DNA from: Deltaproteobacteria bacterium
Lineage (GTDB): Bacteria; Desulfobacterota; Desulfobulbia; Desulfobulbales; Desulfobulbaceae
Direction: 5' to 3'
NCBI GenBank assembly: GCA_024280455.1
Contig: JAJRQC010000054.1
Span: forward strand, 1-64,000
DNA: 64,000 nucleotides
Made by a program: the position numbers and the translations under genes. The notes beneath the pieces are model-generated. The model made no database searches. It had not been told where the DNA came from and worked only from the letters and a program-made list of their open reading frames with translations. This document shows positions 54,983 through 64,000 of this stretch, piece after piece (position 1 is the stretch's first letter; each line of letters opens with the position of its first letter).

Positions 54983-57637
54983 CTACCTGCCGAGAAGTTG
55001 TTTGGCCTCATAGAGAATCTGCAGGGCGTCAAGCGGGGTGGTCTTGTCGAGGTCAACCTTTGCCAGCAGTCTTTTGAGTGGTTGATCATTTGTCTGGAAA
55101 AGCGGCAGCTGGCATGGCTGTTGCTGTTTTTTTTCTCCGGCTGGAACAGGCAGACCCTGCCGGTTAAACTCTCCCTCTTCTATATTTTTTAATATCTCGT
55201 GGGCCCGCCTGACCACATGGTCAGGAACCCCGGCCAGACCCGCCACCTGGATACCATAACTTCTGTTGGTTGCCCCTTTGACCAGTTTATGGAGGAAAAT
55301 TATAGAGTCCTTCCATTCCCTGACCGCGATCGAATAGTTTTGAATTCGTTTATGGGTGGCGGCAAGATCGGTCAGTTCATGGTAATGGGTGGCAAAGAGG
55401 GTCTTGATGCCCAGCTTATTTTTATCGGCCAGTTCTTCAGCCACGGCCCATGCAATGGAGAGGCCGTCATAGGTGGAGGTGCCACGGCCGATCTCATCAA
55501 GAATGACCAGACTGTGCTCGGTGGCATTGTTGAGAATGTTGGCGGTCTCATTCATTTCAACCATGAAGGTGGACTGGCCGCGTCGGAGGTCGTCCATGGC
55601 CCCGACCCGGGTAAAGATGCGATCAACCAGACAGATGTCGGCCTTGTCGGCCGGGACAAAACTGCCGATATGGGCCATGAGGACGATGAGGGCGGTCTGG
55701 CGCAGGACCGTTGATTTTCCGGCCATGTTGGGGCCGGTGATGATCAGCAGTTCATGATCATTCTGGTCCAGATGAACATCGTTGGGGACAAAGCGTCCCG
55801 GTTCGAGCGAGCGCTCAATAACCGGGTGGCGGCCTTCCGAAATCGTGATGTGCTGGTCGGTATTAATTGAAGGTCTTGTATACTGGTATTTCGCAGCTAC
55901 CCCGGCCAGAGCCCTCAGAAAATCAATCCGGGCGATTCCGGCTGCAGTCTGCAGGAGCCGTTCGGACTGGGCGCCGATGTGCTGACGGATTTCAAGGAAG
56001 AGCTCATATTCAAGGGCAAGACGTTTTTCCTGGGCCGAGGCGATTTTGTTTTCAAGTTCTTTGAGTTCCGGGCTGATGAAACGCTCGGCATTGACCAGGG
56101 TCTGTTTGCGGATATAATCCTCGGGAATGGTGGCGGCCTGGGCCCGGCTGACTTCAAAATAATAACCGAATATCTTGTTATAGCCGACTTTGAGCTTGGG
56201 GTTGCCGCTTCGCTCTCGTTCCCTGGCCTCAAGCTCTGCTATCAGCTGTTTGCCGTCCCGGAGCAGGACAATCAGCTCATCAAGCTCCCCGTGATACCCC
56301 TCTTTGATCAGATTTCCTTCACGCAGGGTAACCGGTGCATCGTTGCGGATGGCCCGGTTTATCAGTTCGTACAGGTCGGCAAGGGGGTCGAGTTTTTGAC
56401 CAAGGAGTTGCAAAAGGCCGGGGCGGCCATCAGCCAGCAGTCGTTTCAGCTCCGGCAGCCGGGCCAGGGAAATGCCCAGGCTGGACATGTCACGGGCATT
56501 GCCCTGGCCGAGAACAAGACGGCTGCAGAGTCGTTCAATGTCGTAAATTTCAGTCAGAATCAGACGGATATCTTCCTGTAGCCGGGGATCAGCGAGCAGG
56601 GATTCAACGCTGCCGAGCCGGTTGATGATCTTCTCTCTGTCCTGGAGTGGAAAGAGCAGCTGTTGTCGGAGAAAACGGGCACCCATGGGGGTGGAGGTCA
56701 AGTCGAGGACAAAGAGCAGGGATCCTTCGCGCCTGCCGCCGATAATGGTTTCGGTCAGCTCAAGATTGCGGCGTGAGGATTCATCAATGATCAGGTAGCC
56801 GCTCTTGTTCAACGGGCTGATTTTTTTGATATAGGAAAGATCCGTCTTTTGTGTTTCCTGAATGTAGCCCAGCAGTGCCCCCCCTGCCCTGATACCTGCC
56901 CGCAGGTGATCGCAGCCGAAACCGGCCAGCCCGGTGGTGCCGAAATGCTCGGTCAGGGTGGTGGCGGCGGTTTCCCGGTCAAAGTGCAGATCGCTGCGCA
57001 GGGTGAGGCAGATGCCGTCAAGCAAGGTGGTCAGAGTGTCAAGCAACGGTTGCAGAGTCTCCTGGTCACATTCGGCGATCAGGAGCTCCGCCGGCTGCAT
57101 TCGGGTGAGATCATCTAAGATTGCGTCAAAATTATCAGGGCTGCAGGGCGACTCGTTGATCAGGAAGTTGCCGGTGGAGACGTCGAGGAAACCCAGCCCG
57201 GCCAGTATGTTTTTTTTCTTGCGGCCGTCAAGGCAGAGCGCGCAGACAAAGGTGTTGCTCTTCTCGTCCAGGATCTGATCATCGGTGGTCACGCCGGGGG
57301 TCACAACCCGGACAACCTCCCGTCGGACAATGCCCTTGGCCTCTTTCGGGTCTTCTACCTGTTCACAGATGGCGACCCTGAATCCGGCCTTGATCATCTT
57401 GCCGAGATAGCCGGACACGGCATGGAAGGGGATCCCGCACATGGGAACTTTATTGGCCTCGTCTTTGGCCGAGCGTGAGGTGAGGGTGATGCCGAGGATC
57501 TTGGATGCCGTGACCGCATCGTCAAAAAACATCTCGTAAAAGTCACCCATGCGATAAAAGAGGATCGTGTCTCTATGCTGCTCCTTGATCTCCAGATACT
57601 GACGAAGCATGGGCGTCATCTTTACCGGTTTACTCAT
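54983..57637 (-). CDS. mutS: DNA mismatch repair protein MutS
   Basis: 884 residues, normal for MutS. The mismatch-binding Phe-x-Glu lies in FYRMGDFYEMFFDDA. Walker A GPNMAGKST is near residue 630, and DEIGRGTSTYDGLSIAWA and the HYHELTDL switch follow. It overlaps the HIT gene by 4 bp and heads towards the amidase. Confidence 0.97.
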   Translation of the reverse strand: MSKPVKMTPMLRQYLEIKEQHRDTILFYRMGDFYEMFFDDAVTASKILGITLTSRSAKDEANKVPMCGIPFHAVSGYLGKMIKAGFRVAICEQVEDPKEAKGIVRREVVRVVTPGVTTDDQILDEKSNTFVCALCLDGRKKKNILAGLGFLDVSTGNFLINESPCSPDNFDAILDDLTRMQPAELLIAECDQETLQPLLDTLTTLLDGICLTLRSDLHFDRETAATTLTEHFGTTGLAGFGCDHLRAGIRAGGALLGYIQETQKTDLSYIKKISPLNKSGYLIIDESSRRNLELTETIIGGRREGSLLFVLDLTSTPMGARFLRQQLLFPLQDREKIINRLGSVESLLADPRLQEDIRLILTEIYDIERLCSRLVLGQGNARDMSSLGISLARLPELKRLLADGRPGLLQLLGQKLDPLADLYELINRAIRNDAPVTLREGNLIKEGYHGELDELIVLLRDGKQLIAELEARERERSGNPKLKVGYNKIFGYYFEVSRAQAATIPEDYIRKQTLVNAERFISPELKELENKIASAQEKRLALEYELFLEIRQHIGAQSERLLQTAAGIARIDFLRALAGVAAKYQYTRPSINTDQHITISEGRHPVIERSLEPGRFVPNDVHLDQNDHELLIITGPNMAGKSTVLRQTALIVLMAHIGSFVPADKADICLVDRIFTRVGAMDDLRRGQSTFMVEMNETANILNNATEHSLVILDEIGRGTSTYDGLSIAWAVAEELADKNKLGIKTLFATHYHELTDLAATHKRIQNYSIAVREWKDSIIFLHKLVKGATNRSYGIQVAGLAGVPDHVVRRAHEILKNIEEGEFNRQGLPVPAGEKKQQQPCQLPLFQTNDQPLKRLLAKVDLDKTTPLDALQILYEAKQLLGR

Positions 57638-58143
57638 CGGTTTTGTTCCTTGTCCAGCAATTGTTTAAAGTCCTGGCTCAGCAGATCAAAGGTTGTTTCG
57701 ATATGCTGGGGAATGGTTCGGATTTCCGCACAGGCGGTCATGAAGTTGTGGTCGTCCTGCCAGCGTGGGACGATATGAAAATGAAGGTGATCGGCAATAC
57801 CCGCTCCGGCAACTTTGCCCAGGTTCAGGCCGATGTTGAGTCCGTCGGGATGCAGCCGTCTGCGCAGGATAGCGGAGCAGTCGGAGAGCATGGCCATCAA
57901 CTCCCTGTTTTCACTGCTGTTGAGTTCGGTTATATCCGCCAGGTGCCGTCGTGGTGCAACCAGCAGGTGGCCGTTGGCATAGGGGAACCGGTTGAGCAGT
58001 ACCACAAGCAGGCGGTTGCGATAGAGCAGCAGGTGTTGTTTGTCCTGCGCGTGGGTGCCGGGAGGCTCAAACAGGCAGCCCTCGGGCTTGTCCACAAGGC
58101 CGAGCACATGCTCCATGCGCCAGGGAGTCCAGAGCGTTTTCAC
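57634..58143 (-). CDS. HIT-family nucleotide hydrolase/transferase
   Basis: 169 residues. The histidine triad HLHFHIVPRW is near residues 118-127. The N-terminal LWTPWRMEHVLG and the GCLFE segment match the bacterial AP4A phosphorylase-like HIT branch; the zinc-binding Cys pair is only partly visible. It probably hydrolyses or phosphorolyses dinucleoside polyphosphates. Between mutS and a phosphodiesterase in one minus-strand operon. Confidence 0.88.
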   Translation of the reverse strand: MKTLWTPWRMEHVLGLVDKPEGCLFEPPGTHAQDKQHLLLYRNRLLVVLLNRFPYANGHLLVAPRRHLADITELNSSENRELMAMLSDCSAILRRRLHPDGLNIGLNLGKVAGAGIADHLHFHIVPRWQDDHNFMTACAEIRTIPQHIETTFDLLSQDFKQLLDKEQNR

Positions 58144-58634
58144 AGTTGCGGTACCTGATGTATTTTTGCCTGCAGGGTTTTCCCGGCTTCAAGGATGGCA
58201 TAGGTGCCGGGAGCACCCCAGCGGCCGGTGGCCTGGAAACTGCCGGGATTGATCATCAACGTTTGTCCCACCCGGTGACAGGCGGGCCGGTGGGTGTGGC
58301 CGTAGATCATGCAGTCGACTTCCGGGAACTGGTCCCAGAGCCCGGATTCGATATCATAGCCAAGTTCGGCCCCATGGGTCAGGCCGATGGTGAATCCTCC
58401 CAGCTGGAAAATTGCACTGCTGTTTAATGATGTCCGGGCCGGCCCGCGGCACATGTTGCCATGGACGGCATGGACGGTTTTGCCGACAAAAGGGTCCAGT
58501 ATGCTGAGGTCGGTCAGGTCACCGGCGTGGATTATAACCTCGCAGTCTGAAAAACAGCGGTCCACCAGCTGCCTGAACAGCGGATCGGGGCTGTTTAAGT
58601 GAGTGTCGGAAAGGATGCCTGCTTTGATTATCAT
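58140..58634 (-). CDS. YfcE/MJ0936-family metallophosphoesterase
   Basis: 164 residues. Metal-binding motifs are SDTH, HAGDLTD, GNMCR and GHTHRP, the Calcineurin-like set. Small enzymes of this family hydrolyse phosphodiesters with Mn2+. It is the first gene of a three-gene operon with the HIT protein and mutS. A CTGACAC repeat lies 24 bp upstream of its ATG. Confidence 0.88.
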   Translation of the reverse strand: MIIKAGILSDTHLNSPDPLFRQLVDRCFSDCEVIIHAGDLTDLSILDPFVGKTVHAVHGNMCRGPARTSLNSSAIFQLGGFTIGLTHGAELGYDIESGLWDQFPEVDCMIYGHTHRPACHRVGQTLMINPGSFQATGRWGAPGTYAILEAGKTLQAKIHQVPQL

Positions 58635-58657
58635 GGTTTTATGGGCAGGTACATTTC

Positions 58658-58682
58658 AGGTGTCAGGTGTCAGGTGTCAGGT
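58658..58682 (-). repeat. CTGACAC heptad repeat upstream of the phosphoesterase gene
   Basis: Three and a half units of the 7-bp repeat, read on the minus strand as CTGACAC, in the same sense orientation to the gene as the array before alaS. The rest of 58635-58897 is non-coding and AT-rich towards efp. Confidence 0.9.
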
Positions 58683-58897
58683 AACGGGTTTGAACTTCGT
58701 ATTCTAAAAGAGTTGGCCGGGGAAAACAAGTAAAGAGCCGGGCTGAGGTAAAATTTAGGCGGTACCGGGGAAGAAGCTGTTGCAAAATGAAAACAGATTG
58801 CGTAATATTTCAAGATTTAATAAAAAATAAATGAACAGGTGGTGCCCGGATGGACACGCACTCTACAATTACCGGTCAGGCCGGATAAGGTGGGCAT

Positions 58898-59461
58898 ATG
58901 TATTCAGCATCAGATCTTCGCAAGGGGCTTAAGGTTCAACTTGACGGCGAGCCGTATATCATTACCGATTTTGATTTTTCCAAACCCGGTAAGGGGCAGG
59001 CTCTGTATCGGACGAAAATGCGCAACATGATCACGGGCAACCAGTTTACCCAGACCTATCGCTCCAACGATAAGTTTGAAAAACCTGATCTTGAAGAGCG
59101 GACCATGCAGTTTCTCTATTCACAAGGGGATGAGTTTCATTTCATGGACACCACATCCTACGAGCAGACCTTTATTACCCGCGAGCAGATCGGCGATAAT
59201 ATCAATTTCCTTGTCGATAATATGGAAGTACAGGTCCTCTTTTTCGGCGAGAAGGCCATCGACATCAGCCTGCCCATCTTTGTCAACCTGACGGTGACCC
59301 GGGCCGATCCCTGGGTGAAAGGGGATACTTCGGGCACCGACACCAAGCCGGTGACTGTTGAAACAGGATACCAGTTGCAGGTGCCGCCTTTTGTCGAAGA
59401 GGGGGTAAAGATTCAGATCGATACCCGAACCGGTGAGTACATGACCCGGGTAAAGGAATAA
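58898..59461 (+). CDS. efp: Elongation factor P
   Basis: 187 residues. It rescues ribosomes stalled at proline runs. The loop DFSKPGKGQALYR carries Lys32, the residue that EpmA modifies with beta-lysine in other bacteria. AAGGTGG precedes ATG 58898. epmA follows directly, supporting that type of modification. Confidence 0.97.
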   Translation: MYSASDLRKGLKVQLDGEPYIITDFDFSKPGKGQALYRTKMRNMITGNQFTQTYRSNDKFEKPDLEERTMQFLYSQGDEFHFMDTTSYEQTFITREQIGDNINFLVDNMEVQVLFFGEKAIDISLPIFVNLTVTRADPWVKGDTSGTDTKPVTVETGYQLQVPPFVEEGVKIQIDTRTGEYMTRVKE

Positions 59462-59520
59462 GAGCAAAAGTCTCTATACGCAGTTGTTCCGACCAACAGT
59501 CGTCTCTGCCGATTTGAACA

Positions 59521-60432
59521 ATGCTTTCGACTCCGGGACTCAAGCGACGCAGTGATTTCATCCAGGCGGTTCGCGCCTTTTTTCTGGACAATGGATATGT
59601 TGAGGTCGATACACCTATCCGCCTTCCGGTTCTGCTGCCCGAGTCCGAAATTATTCCCTTTTCTTGTGAAAACCAATTCCTGCACACCTCTCCGGAACTC
59701 TGCATGAAGCGTCTGCTGAGCCGGGGGGCACAACAGATTTTTCAGATATGTCACTGCTTTCGTCAACATGAGATGGGGCAATATCACCAAACGGAATTCA
59801 CCCTGCTTGAGTGGTATCATGTCGGCCGGGACTATCAGGATCTCATGGGGGAGTGTGAACAACTTGTCCGGTATCTGGCTGCTGGTCATACTTCTTTTCC
59901 CGCTCTTGGCGGTAAAGATACCCTGCAGCGCGATGCCCGCACAGTTTCCCTGGCAACACCCTGGCAGCGCATGAGTGTGGAAGAGGCCTTTAATACATAT
60001 GCCGGCATGGGCGCTCTCGAGGCTTTGAAAAAAGATTGTTTTGAGGAGGTTCTGGTTACAGAAGTTGAGCCGAATCTTGGTTGGCAGGGGCCGGTGTTTT
60101 TATATGATTATCCGGTGGAACTTGGTTCGCTGGCACGAGCAAAAGCAGACGCGCCGCATCTGGCCGAGCGTTTTGAACTCTATATCTGCGGGATCGAGCT
60201 GGCCAATGGTTTTTCCGAGTTGGTGGATCCGGAAGAGCAGCGGTTACGCTTTACGGCAGAGCTTGCTAAAATGGATGGACACTCGGCCGCTATGCCGGAG
60301 AAATTCCTGCGGGACCTGGAACGGATGGAAGAGACAGCGGGTATTGCCCTGGGGATTGACCGGTTGTTGATGCTGTTTATGGGTGCCCCATGCATTACAG
60401 ATGTCCTTCCCCTTACCCGGGACGATCTGTAA
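59521..60432 (+). CDS. epmA: EF-P-(R)-beta-lysine ligase EpmA (GenX/PoxA)
   Basis: 303 residues, a lysyl-tRNA-synthetase-like class II core without anticodon domain. Motif 2 is CFRQHEMGQYHQTEFTLLEWY and motif 3 is GIALGIDRLLML. It attaches (R)-beta-lysine to EF-P Lys32. EpmB, which makes beta-lysine, is not in the window. It follows efp by 59 bp. Confidence 0.92.
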   Translation: MLSTPGLKRRSDFIQAVRAFFLDNGYVEVDTPIRLPVLLPESEIIPFSCENQFLHTSPELCMKRLLSRGAQQIFQICHCFRQHEMGQYHQTEFTLLEWYHVGRDYQDLMGECEQLVRYLAAGHTSFPALGGKDTLQRDARTVSLATPWQRMSVEEAFNTYAGMGALEALKKDCFEEVLVTEVEPNLGWQGPVFLYDYPVELGSLARAKADAPHLAERFELYICGIELANGFSELVDPEEQRLRFTAELAKMDGHSAAMPEKFLRDLERMEETAGIALGIDRLLMLFMGAPCITDVLPLTRDDL

Positions 60433-60473
60433 ATCATTATTTGTATTTTATCTCTTGATGTTATACCTTGTTT

Positions 60474-61142
60474 CTATAGGGTTGCGGGAAAGGGATGTAC
60501 CTGCTCACCGGTGACCTGGATAAATTCCATATCGGGCAGCAGCAGGGCGGTCAGTTGACCACCGTAAACGGCACCGGTGTCGATACCGATTTTATTATGT
60601 TCCACCAGTGGCTCTCGAAAGACCGTATGTCCGAAAATAACGGGTTTGCCGAAATTGTACGAAGAACGAATAAACCTGTCCCGAACCCACAGGCACCAGT
60701 CAGGTGTCTGCCTGCTGAGATGTCTGCCCGGCTGCAGCCCGCCGTGGACGTAGATCCCATATTGATCTTCATAAAGCAGGGTAAGGCTCTCAAAAAAGGC
60801 GACATGGGACGGGGGCAGCATTGCAAGCATGTTCCCGTGGGCGGCTAGAGGAATGCCATAGCTGTCCAGGGTTTGCCGGCCGCCGATACGCAGGAACATT
60901 GAAGTCTCCGTTCCCGTGAGATAGTTTTCGAGCATCAGCTCGTGGTTGCCTTTAAGGAGGATAACCTGGGGATGAGTGTTATGCAGGTGGATGAGTGTTT
61001 CCACCACCTGCCTGGAGTCAGGACCGCGGTCGACATAGTCGCCGAGAAAGATCAGGGTGTCGGCCCGGTCAATGACCTTTTCCAGCAGGGATTGTAGAGA
61101 GGCATAGCAACCGTGAATATCACCAATAACGCAGGTCTTCAA
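60474..61142 (-). CDS. PPP-family serine/threonine-type metallophosphatase
   Basis: 222 residues. GDIHGCYASL, GDYVDRGPDSR and GNHE are the PPP signatures, followed by VHGGLQPG and FGHTVF. It resembles bacterial PrpE/ApaH-type phosphatases. The substrate could be phosphoprotein or Ap4A. It is convergent with epmA and divergent from the chain-length gene. Confidence 0.88.
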   Translation of the reverse strand: MKTCVIGDIHGCYASLQSLLEKVIDRADTLIFLGDYVDRGPDSRQVVETLIHLHNTHPQVILLKGNHELMLENYLTGTETSMFLRIGGRQTLDSYGIPLAAHGNMLAMLPPSHVAFFESLTLLYEDQYGIYVHGGLQPGRHLSRQTPDWCLWVRDRFIRSSYNFGKPVIFGHTVFREPLVEHNKIGIDTGAVYGGQLTALLLPDMEFIQVTGEQVHPFPATL

Positions 61143-61229
61143 CGATTCCCCCGGGGTGTTTGTACTCCATTGGAAGACAATAGAATATAAAGTCGTTTTT
61201 TCTCATATAGAAAGTATAGAAAGTAAATC

Positions 61230-62819
61230 ATGGAAAATCAACAGCGTCAACAGGTAAAGAAATACCTTGATCTCCTCTTGCAACGGTGGAAGTTGATCGT
61301 CGCCTGTTTGCTGGTGGCGGTTACTGTCGGACTGGCACTGTATCTCAGAATTCCCAAGCTGTACAGGAGCTCTGCTCTGCTTAGTTATGAGCAGCAGCAG
61401 ATAAATCCGGGCCGTATGGCTCCGGAACGTGAAGGGCAGCGGCTCAGGGATACCGTAAGTACGCTCAGCGAACTAGTCATGAGCAGAAACAACCTTGAGA
61501 AACTTATTTTACAGTTTGATCTCTATCCAGAGGCTCGACAAAAACTGCCCATTGAAGATGTCATCGAGGCGATGCGAAAAGATATTACGATTTCGCCATC
61601 TTCCCGTGGAGATACCTTTACGGTTGACTTTCAGGGAACGCAGCAGGATAAGGTTATGAAGGTAACCAATGCTCTGGGGTCAAAGTTTATTGAGGAGAAT
61701 TTGAAGTATCGGGAAGAGCGCGCCACTGAGACCTCGAAATATACCGAGGATGAGTTGAATCTGGCCAAGGTCGTTCTTGATAAGAAAGAACAGGCCATGC
61801 GCGATTATAAGCTGCAGTATTACAATGAAATGCCTGAGCAACGGGAGAGCAATATCGCCCGGCTCAGTTCTTTGCACGAACAGTACCAGGGGATGCAGAA
61901 CTCCGTTCAGGATCTGGAGCGTACCCGGGTTATGGCCCAGGAGCAGATAGCTCTCCGCAAACGGCTGGGGTCTGCTCTAGCCGGAGGGGCGCAGGGAGCG
62001 GCGGGCCAGGATTCGTCATCAGCGCAACCCATGGGTAAATATGAACGCCTGCAACAGTTACGGCAGTATCTTGACGGGTTGTTGAACAAGTATACGGAAA
62101 AACATCCGGAGGTTCGAAGAACCCGGCAGTTGATTGCAAAGATTGAGGTTGATCTGGAGTCGGAACCCCCGTCTGAAAAATCAACGGCCGGTTCTGAGAA
62201 CGACCGGGTATACCGGTCGCCTCAAGATCCGGAGATACAGCAGCTGCAGTTGCAGGTCAAAGAAATTGACTTGAACATTAAAAATCTGAAAAAAGATCAG
62301 GAAAAAATTAAGGGTGAAATCAATCGCTATGAGAAATGGATAGAGGCGGCTCCCGTTCGTGAGGCGGAGTGGAACGCGCTGACCCGTGATTATAGCGAAC
62401 TGCGCCGCCATTATGATTACCTGGTGGCTCAGAATCTCCAGGCCGGATCTGTTGAGCATCTTGAGCGGAAACAGAAGGGGAGTAAATTTAAAATCATTGA
62501 CCCTGCCCGTTTCCCGGACAAGCCTTTTAAGCCGGATTTTAAAAAAATGCTGCTGCTGGCCTTGGGGATAGGCGGTGGTCTTGGGGTCGGACTGACTCTG
62601 GGTCTCGATTTTCTCGACACCTCTTTTAAAGATGTACATGATATTGAATCTGTACTCGGAGTAGAGGTTGTCAGTTCTATTCCCTACATTGAGACCAGTT
62701 CGGAAATGCGAAAACAACGCATTTATCTGATATTTTCTGTGAGTTTTTTCTTCCTGTATACTGTAGCCCTGGGGGCTGCTTTGATTTATTTTTATCTGCA
62801 GGGGCGAATTGTTCTGTAG
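61230..62819 (+). CDS. XrtA-type exopolysaccharide chain-length determinant (Wzz-like)
   Basis: 529 residues. A Wzz-type first helix (about 20-42), a long periplasmic coiled coil, PxxP-like SKFKIIDPARFPDKPFKPDFKK before a second hydrophobic segment (~435-457), and a third hydrophobic segment near the C-terminus. The GNVR-like region lies just before it. It controls polysaccharide chain length at the inner membrane. The next gene is the matching ATPase, so this is the start of a PEP-CTERM/EPS locus. Confidence 0.85.
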   Translation: MENQQRQQVKKYLDLLLQRWKLIVACLLVAVTVGLALYLRIPKLYRSSALLSYEQQQINPGRMAPEREGQRLRDTVSTLSELVMSRNNLEKLILQFDLYPEARQKLPIEDVIEAMRKDITISPSSRGDTFTVDFQGTQQDKVMKVTNALGSKFIEENLKYREERATETSKYTEDELNLAKVVLDKKEQAMRDYKLQYYNEMPEQRESNIARLSSLHEQYQGMQNSVQDLERTRVMAQEQIALRKRLGSALAGGAQGAAGQDSSSAQPMGKYERLQQLRQYLDGLLNKYTEKHPEVRRTRQLIAKIEVDLESEPPSEKSTAGSENDRVYRSPQDPEIQQLQLQVKEIDLNIKNLKKDQEKIKGEINRYEKWIEAAPVREAEWNALTRDYSELRRHYDYLVAQNLQAGSVEHLERKQKGSKFKIIDPARFPDKPFKPDFKKMLLLALGIGGGLGVGLTLGLDFLDTSFKDVHDIESVLGVEVVSSIPYIETSSEMRKQRIYLIFSVSFFFLYTVALGAALIYFYLQGRIVL

Positions 62820-62902
62820 ATGAGAATGTCAATAAAGATGGACTCGTGAAAAGGCAAAAACGCCATTTGCACTGTACGGAAATACAAGAAGTTATAACCT
62901 TT

Positions 62903-62973
62903 CCGCCGTCGGTGGCGAGGTTTTTACGACACCGACAATAAAGAAAGTAGAGTCGACCGCCTGACAGGCGGTG
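62903..62973. repeat. Hairpin repeat block upstream of the ATPase gene
   Basis: CCGCCG-T-CGGTGG (62903-62915) with GGCGAGGTTTTTACGACACC, related to the element at 33.65 kb, followed by a second perfect hairpin ACCGCCTG-A-CAGGCGGT (62957-62973). The rest of 62820-63072 is non-coding. Confidence 0.65.
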
Positions 62974-63072
62974 TATATTCATCAATCATGCTGGAAGAAG
63001 ATCCTGGCTTTCTGTTGACCGATGCCTGGTTTTTGATAAGGTATTTTTAATACAACGAGTAGCATTCCCTGT

Positions 63073-64000
63073 ATGTATAAGCGATTTTATGGTTTTACCC
63101 GTCAGCCTTTTGATCTGAATCCGGATCCGGAAAGGGTTTTCATGAGTGAAACCCACAGAGAGGGGTTGGCCATCCTGAAGTATGGGGTTGTTGCAAAAAA
63201 AGGCTTTCTTGTTTTGACCGGACCGGTCGGAACCGGGAAGACGACCCTTTTGCAGGCCCTGACCCATTCTCTGGAGGGCAATATCCATTGCTGTCTGCTG
63301 ACGAATCCTACCCTGTCCCGGGATGAATTTTTTGCTTTTCTCGCCCATCAGTATGGACTCCCATGGCAGGAAAACAAGGCATTATTCCTGATAGAGTTTT
63401 CCAGATTTTTAAAAGAGTGTAGCGATAAAAAGGAACAGGTTCTGCTCATTGTTGATGAGGCCCATGTCATTCCAGTGGATCTTCTTGAGGAAATCAGGTT
63501 GTTGTCGAACCAGGATACCTCCGGTGGGGACGTGTTTTCTATTTTCCTTGTCGGCCAGCCTGAGCTCAACACCCATTTAAGTAATGAACGCCTTCTACCC
63601 TTGCGGCAACGAATCGGTATCCGGTTTCATCTTGATCTCTTTACCCGGGATGTTACTGTTCAGTATGTTGTCTATCGGCTGCGGACCGCCGGGGCCAAGC
63701 ATTTAGATATCTTTACCGAAGAGGCCTTGACCCTTGTCCACAAGGTGAGCAAGGGGACGCCCCGGCTTATTAACATTGTCTGTGACCATGCCCTGTTAAC
63801 CGGATTTGCCGACAATAAAGCAACGATAGATGCCGATATGATCCGGGAGTGTGTCGATGAGCTGCACTTTCCGGGCGAGGCCAATCCTTTGCCGGTGGCG
63901 ATAGAACAGAAAAAACATGCCTGGTTTTTTTGGCTGTTCCTGTTCATGCTGGTCGGTGGTTTACTGGTACTCGGCTTGATTTTGCTGGAAGTGCTGCCCT
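63073..64000 (+). CDS. XrtA-associated AAA ATPase (GspA/ExeA-like), truncated by window end
   Basis: 309 codons are visible with no stop before the window ends. The first 20 residues MYKRFYGFTRQPFDLNPDPE fit ExeA/XrtA-linked ATPases. Walker A GPVGTGKTTLL is near residue 51 and Walker B LLIVDEAH near 129. A hydrophobic helix (WFFWLFLFMLVGGLLVLGLILL) begins near residue 288, as in GspA-like membrane ATPases. No Shine-Dalgarno is clear before ATG 63073. It probably energises EPS export or assembly. Confidence 0.88.
   Translation, partial: MYKRFYGFTRQPFDLNPDPERVFMSETHREGLAILKYGVVAKKGFLVLTGPVGTGKTTLLQALTHSLEGNIHCCLLTNPTLSRDEFFAFLAHQYGLPWQENKALFLIEFSRFLKECSDKKEQVLLIVDEAHVIPVDLLEEIRLLSNQDTSGGDVFSIFLVGQPELNTHLSNERLLPLRQRIGIRFHLDLFTRDVTVQYVVYRLRTAGAKHLDIFTEEALTLVHKVSKGTPRLINIVCDHALLTGFADNKATIDADMIRECVDELHFPGEANPLPVAIEQKKHAWFFWLFLFMLVGGLLVLGLILLEVLP

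Overview
The window looks like chromosome of an anaerobic Desulfobacterota member, probably close to Desulfobulbales. This is inferred from gene content: seven multihaem c-type cytochrome genes, an acetate uptake and activation module, an F1Fo ATP synthase operon without the a and c subunits, type II fatty-acid genes joined to oleABCD, and the start of an XrtA/PEP-CTERM-type exopolysaccharide locus. No rRNA, tRNA, CRISPR array, transposase or phage gene was found.

Layout. (1) 0.3-8.3 kb: a small membrane protein, then acetyl-CoA synthetase, a cNMP/CBS/DUF294 regulator, a DEDDh exonuclease and a two-component Na+/solute (acetate-type) symporter. (2) 8.4-28.7 kb: a dense extracellular-electron-transfer locus. 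It has three paralogous OmcS/OmcE-type cytochromes, an outer-membrane beta-barrel, three CsgG/TolB-like envelope proteins, a parvulin-type foldase, cytochromes with 26, 16, 8 and 10 CXXCH motifs, and three beta-propeller proteins. I count 75 canonical CXXCH motifs plus three conserved CX5CH motifs. (3) 29.0-32.3 kb: an isochorismatase-like hydrolase and alaS. (4) 32.3-44.7 kb: an unusual lipid or hydrocarbon cluster with a ketosynthase, ACP, two CrtI-type FAD enzymes, ketoreductase, dehydratase, frameshifted FabI-like reductase and OleA-B-C-D, with a VapBC toxin-antitoxin pair inside it. (5) 45.0-51.1 kb: atpF'-F-H-A-G-D-C. (6) 51.2-61.1 kb: housekeeping genes (GltD-like oxidoreductase, amidase, mutS, HIT protein, two phosphoesterases, efp, epmA). 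(7) 61.2-64.0 kb: a chain-length protein and an ATPase cut by the window end.

How they fit together. Acetate would be imported and activated in the first region, and electrons from its oxidation could leave through the cytochrome locus. In my model the large cytochromes carry electrons across the periplasm, the barrel and lipoproteins serve the outer membrane, and the OmcS-like proteins polymerise outside the cell with help from the PPIase and propeller proteins. The lipid cluster reads as a dissociated fatty-acid synthase whose acyl chains pass to OleA-D for head-to-head condensation, with CrtI-like enzymes acting on the chain. This suggests a polyunsaturated long-chain hydrocarbon or a related membrane lipid.

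Other structure. A roughly 100-bp dispersed repeat occurs at least eight times, once translated in frame inside the amidase gene. Heptad CTGACAC-type tandem repeats sit just upstream of three start codons. Two neighbouring lipid genes each carry a single -1 frameshift at a classic slippery A-run, and one cytochrome gene has an in-frame TAG in its signal peptide. Sequencing error cannot be excluded for these three lesions from the sequence alone.
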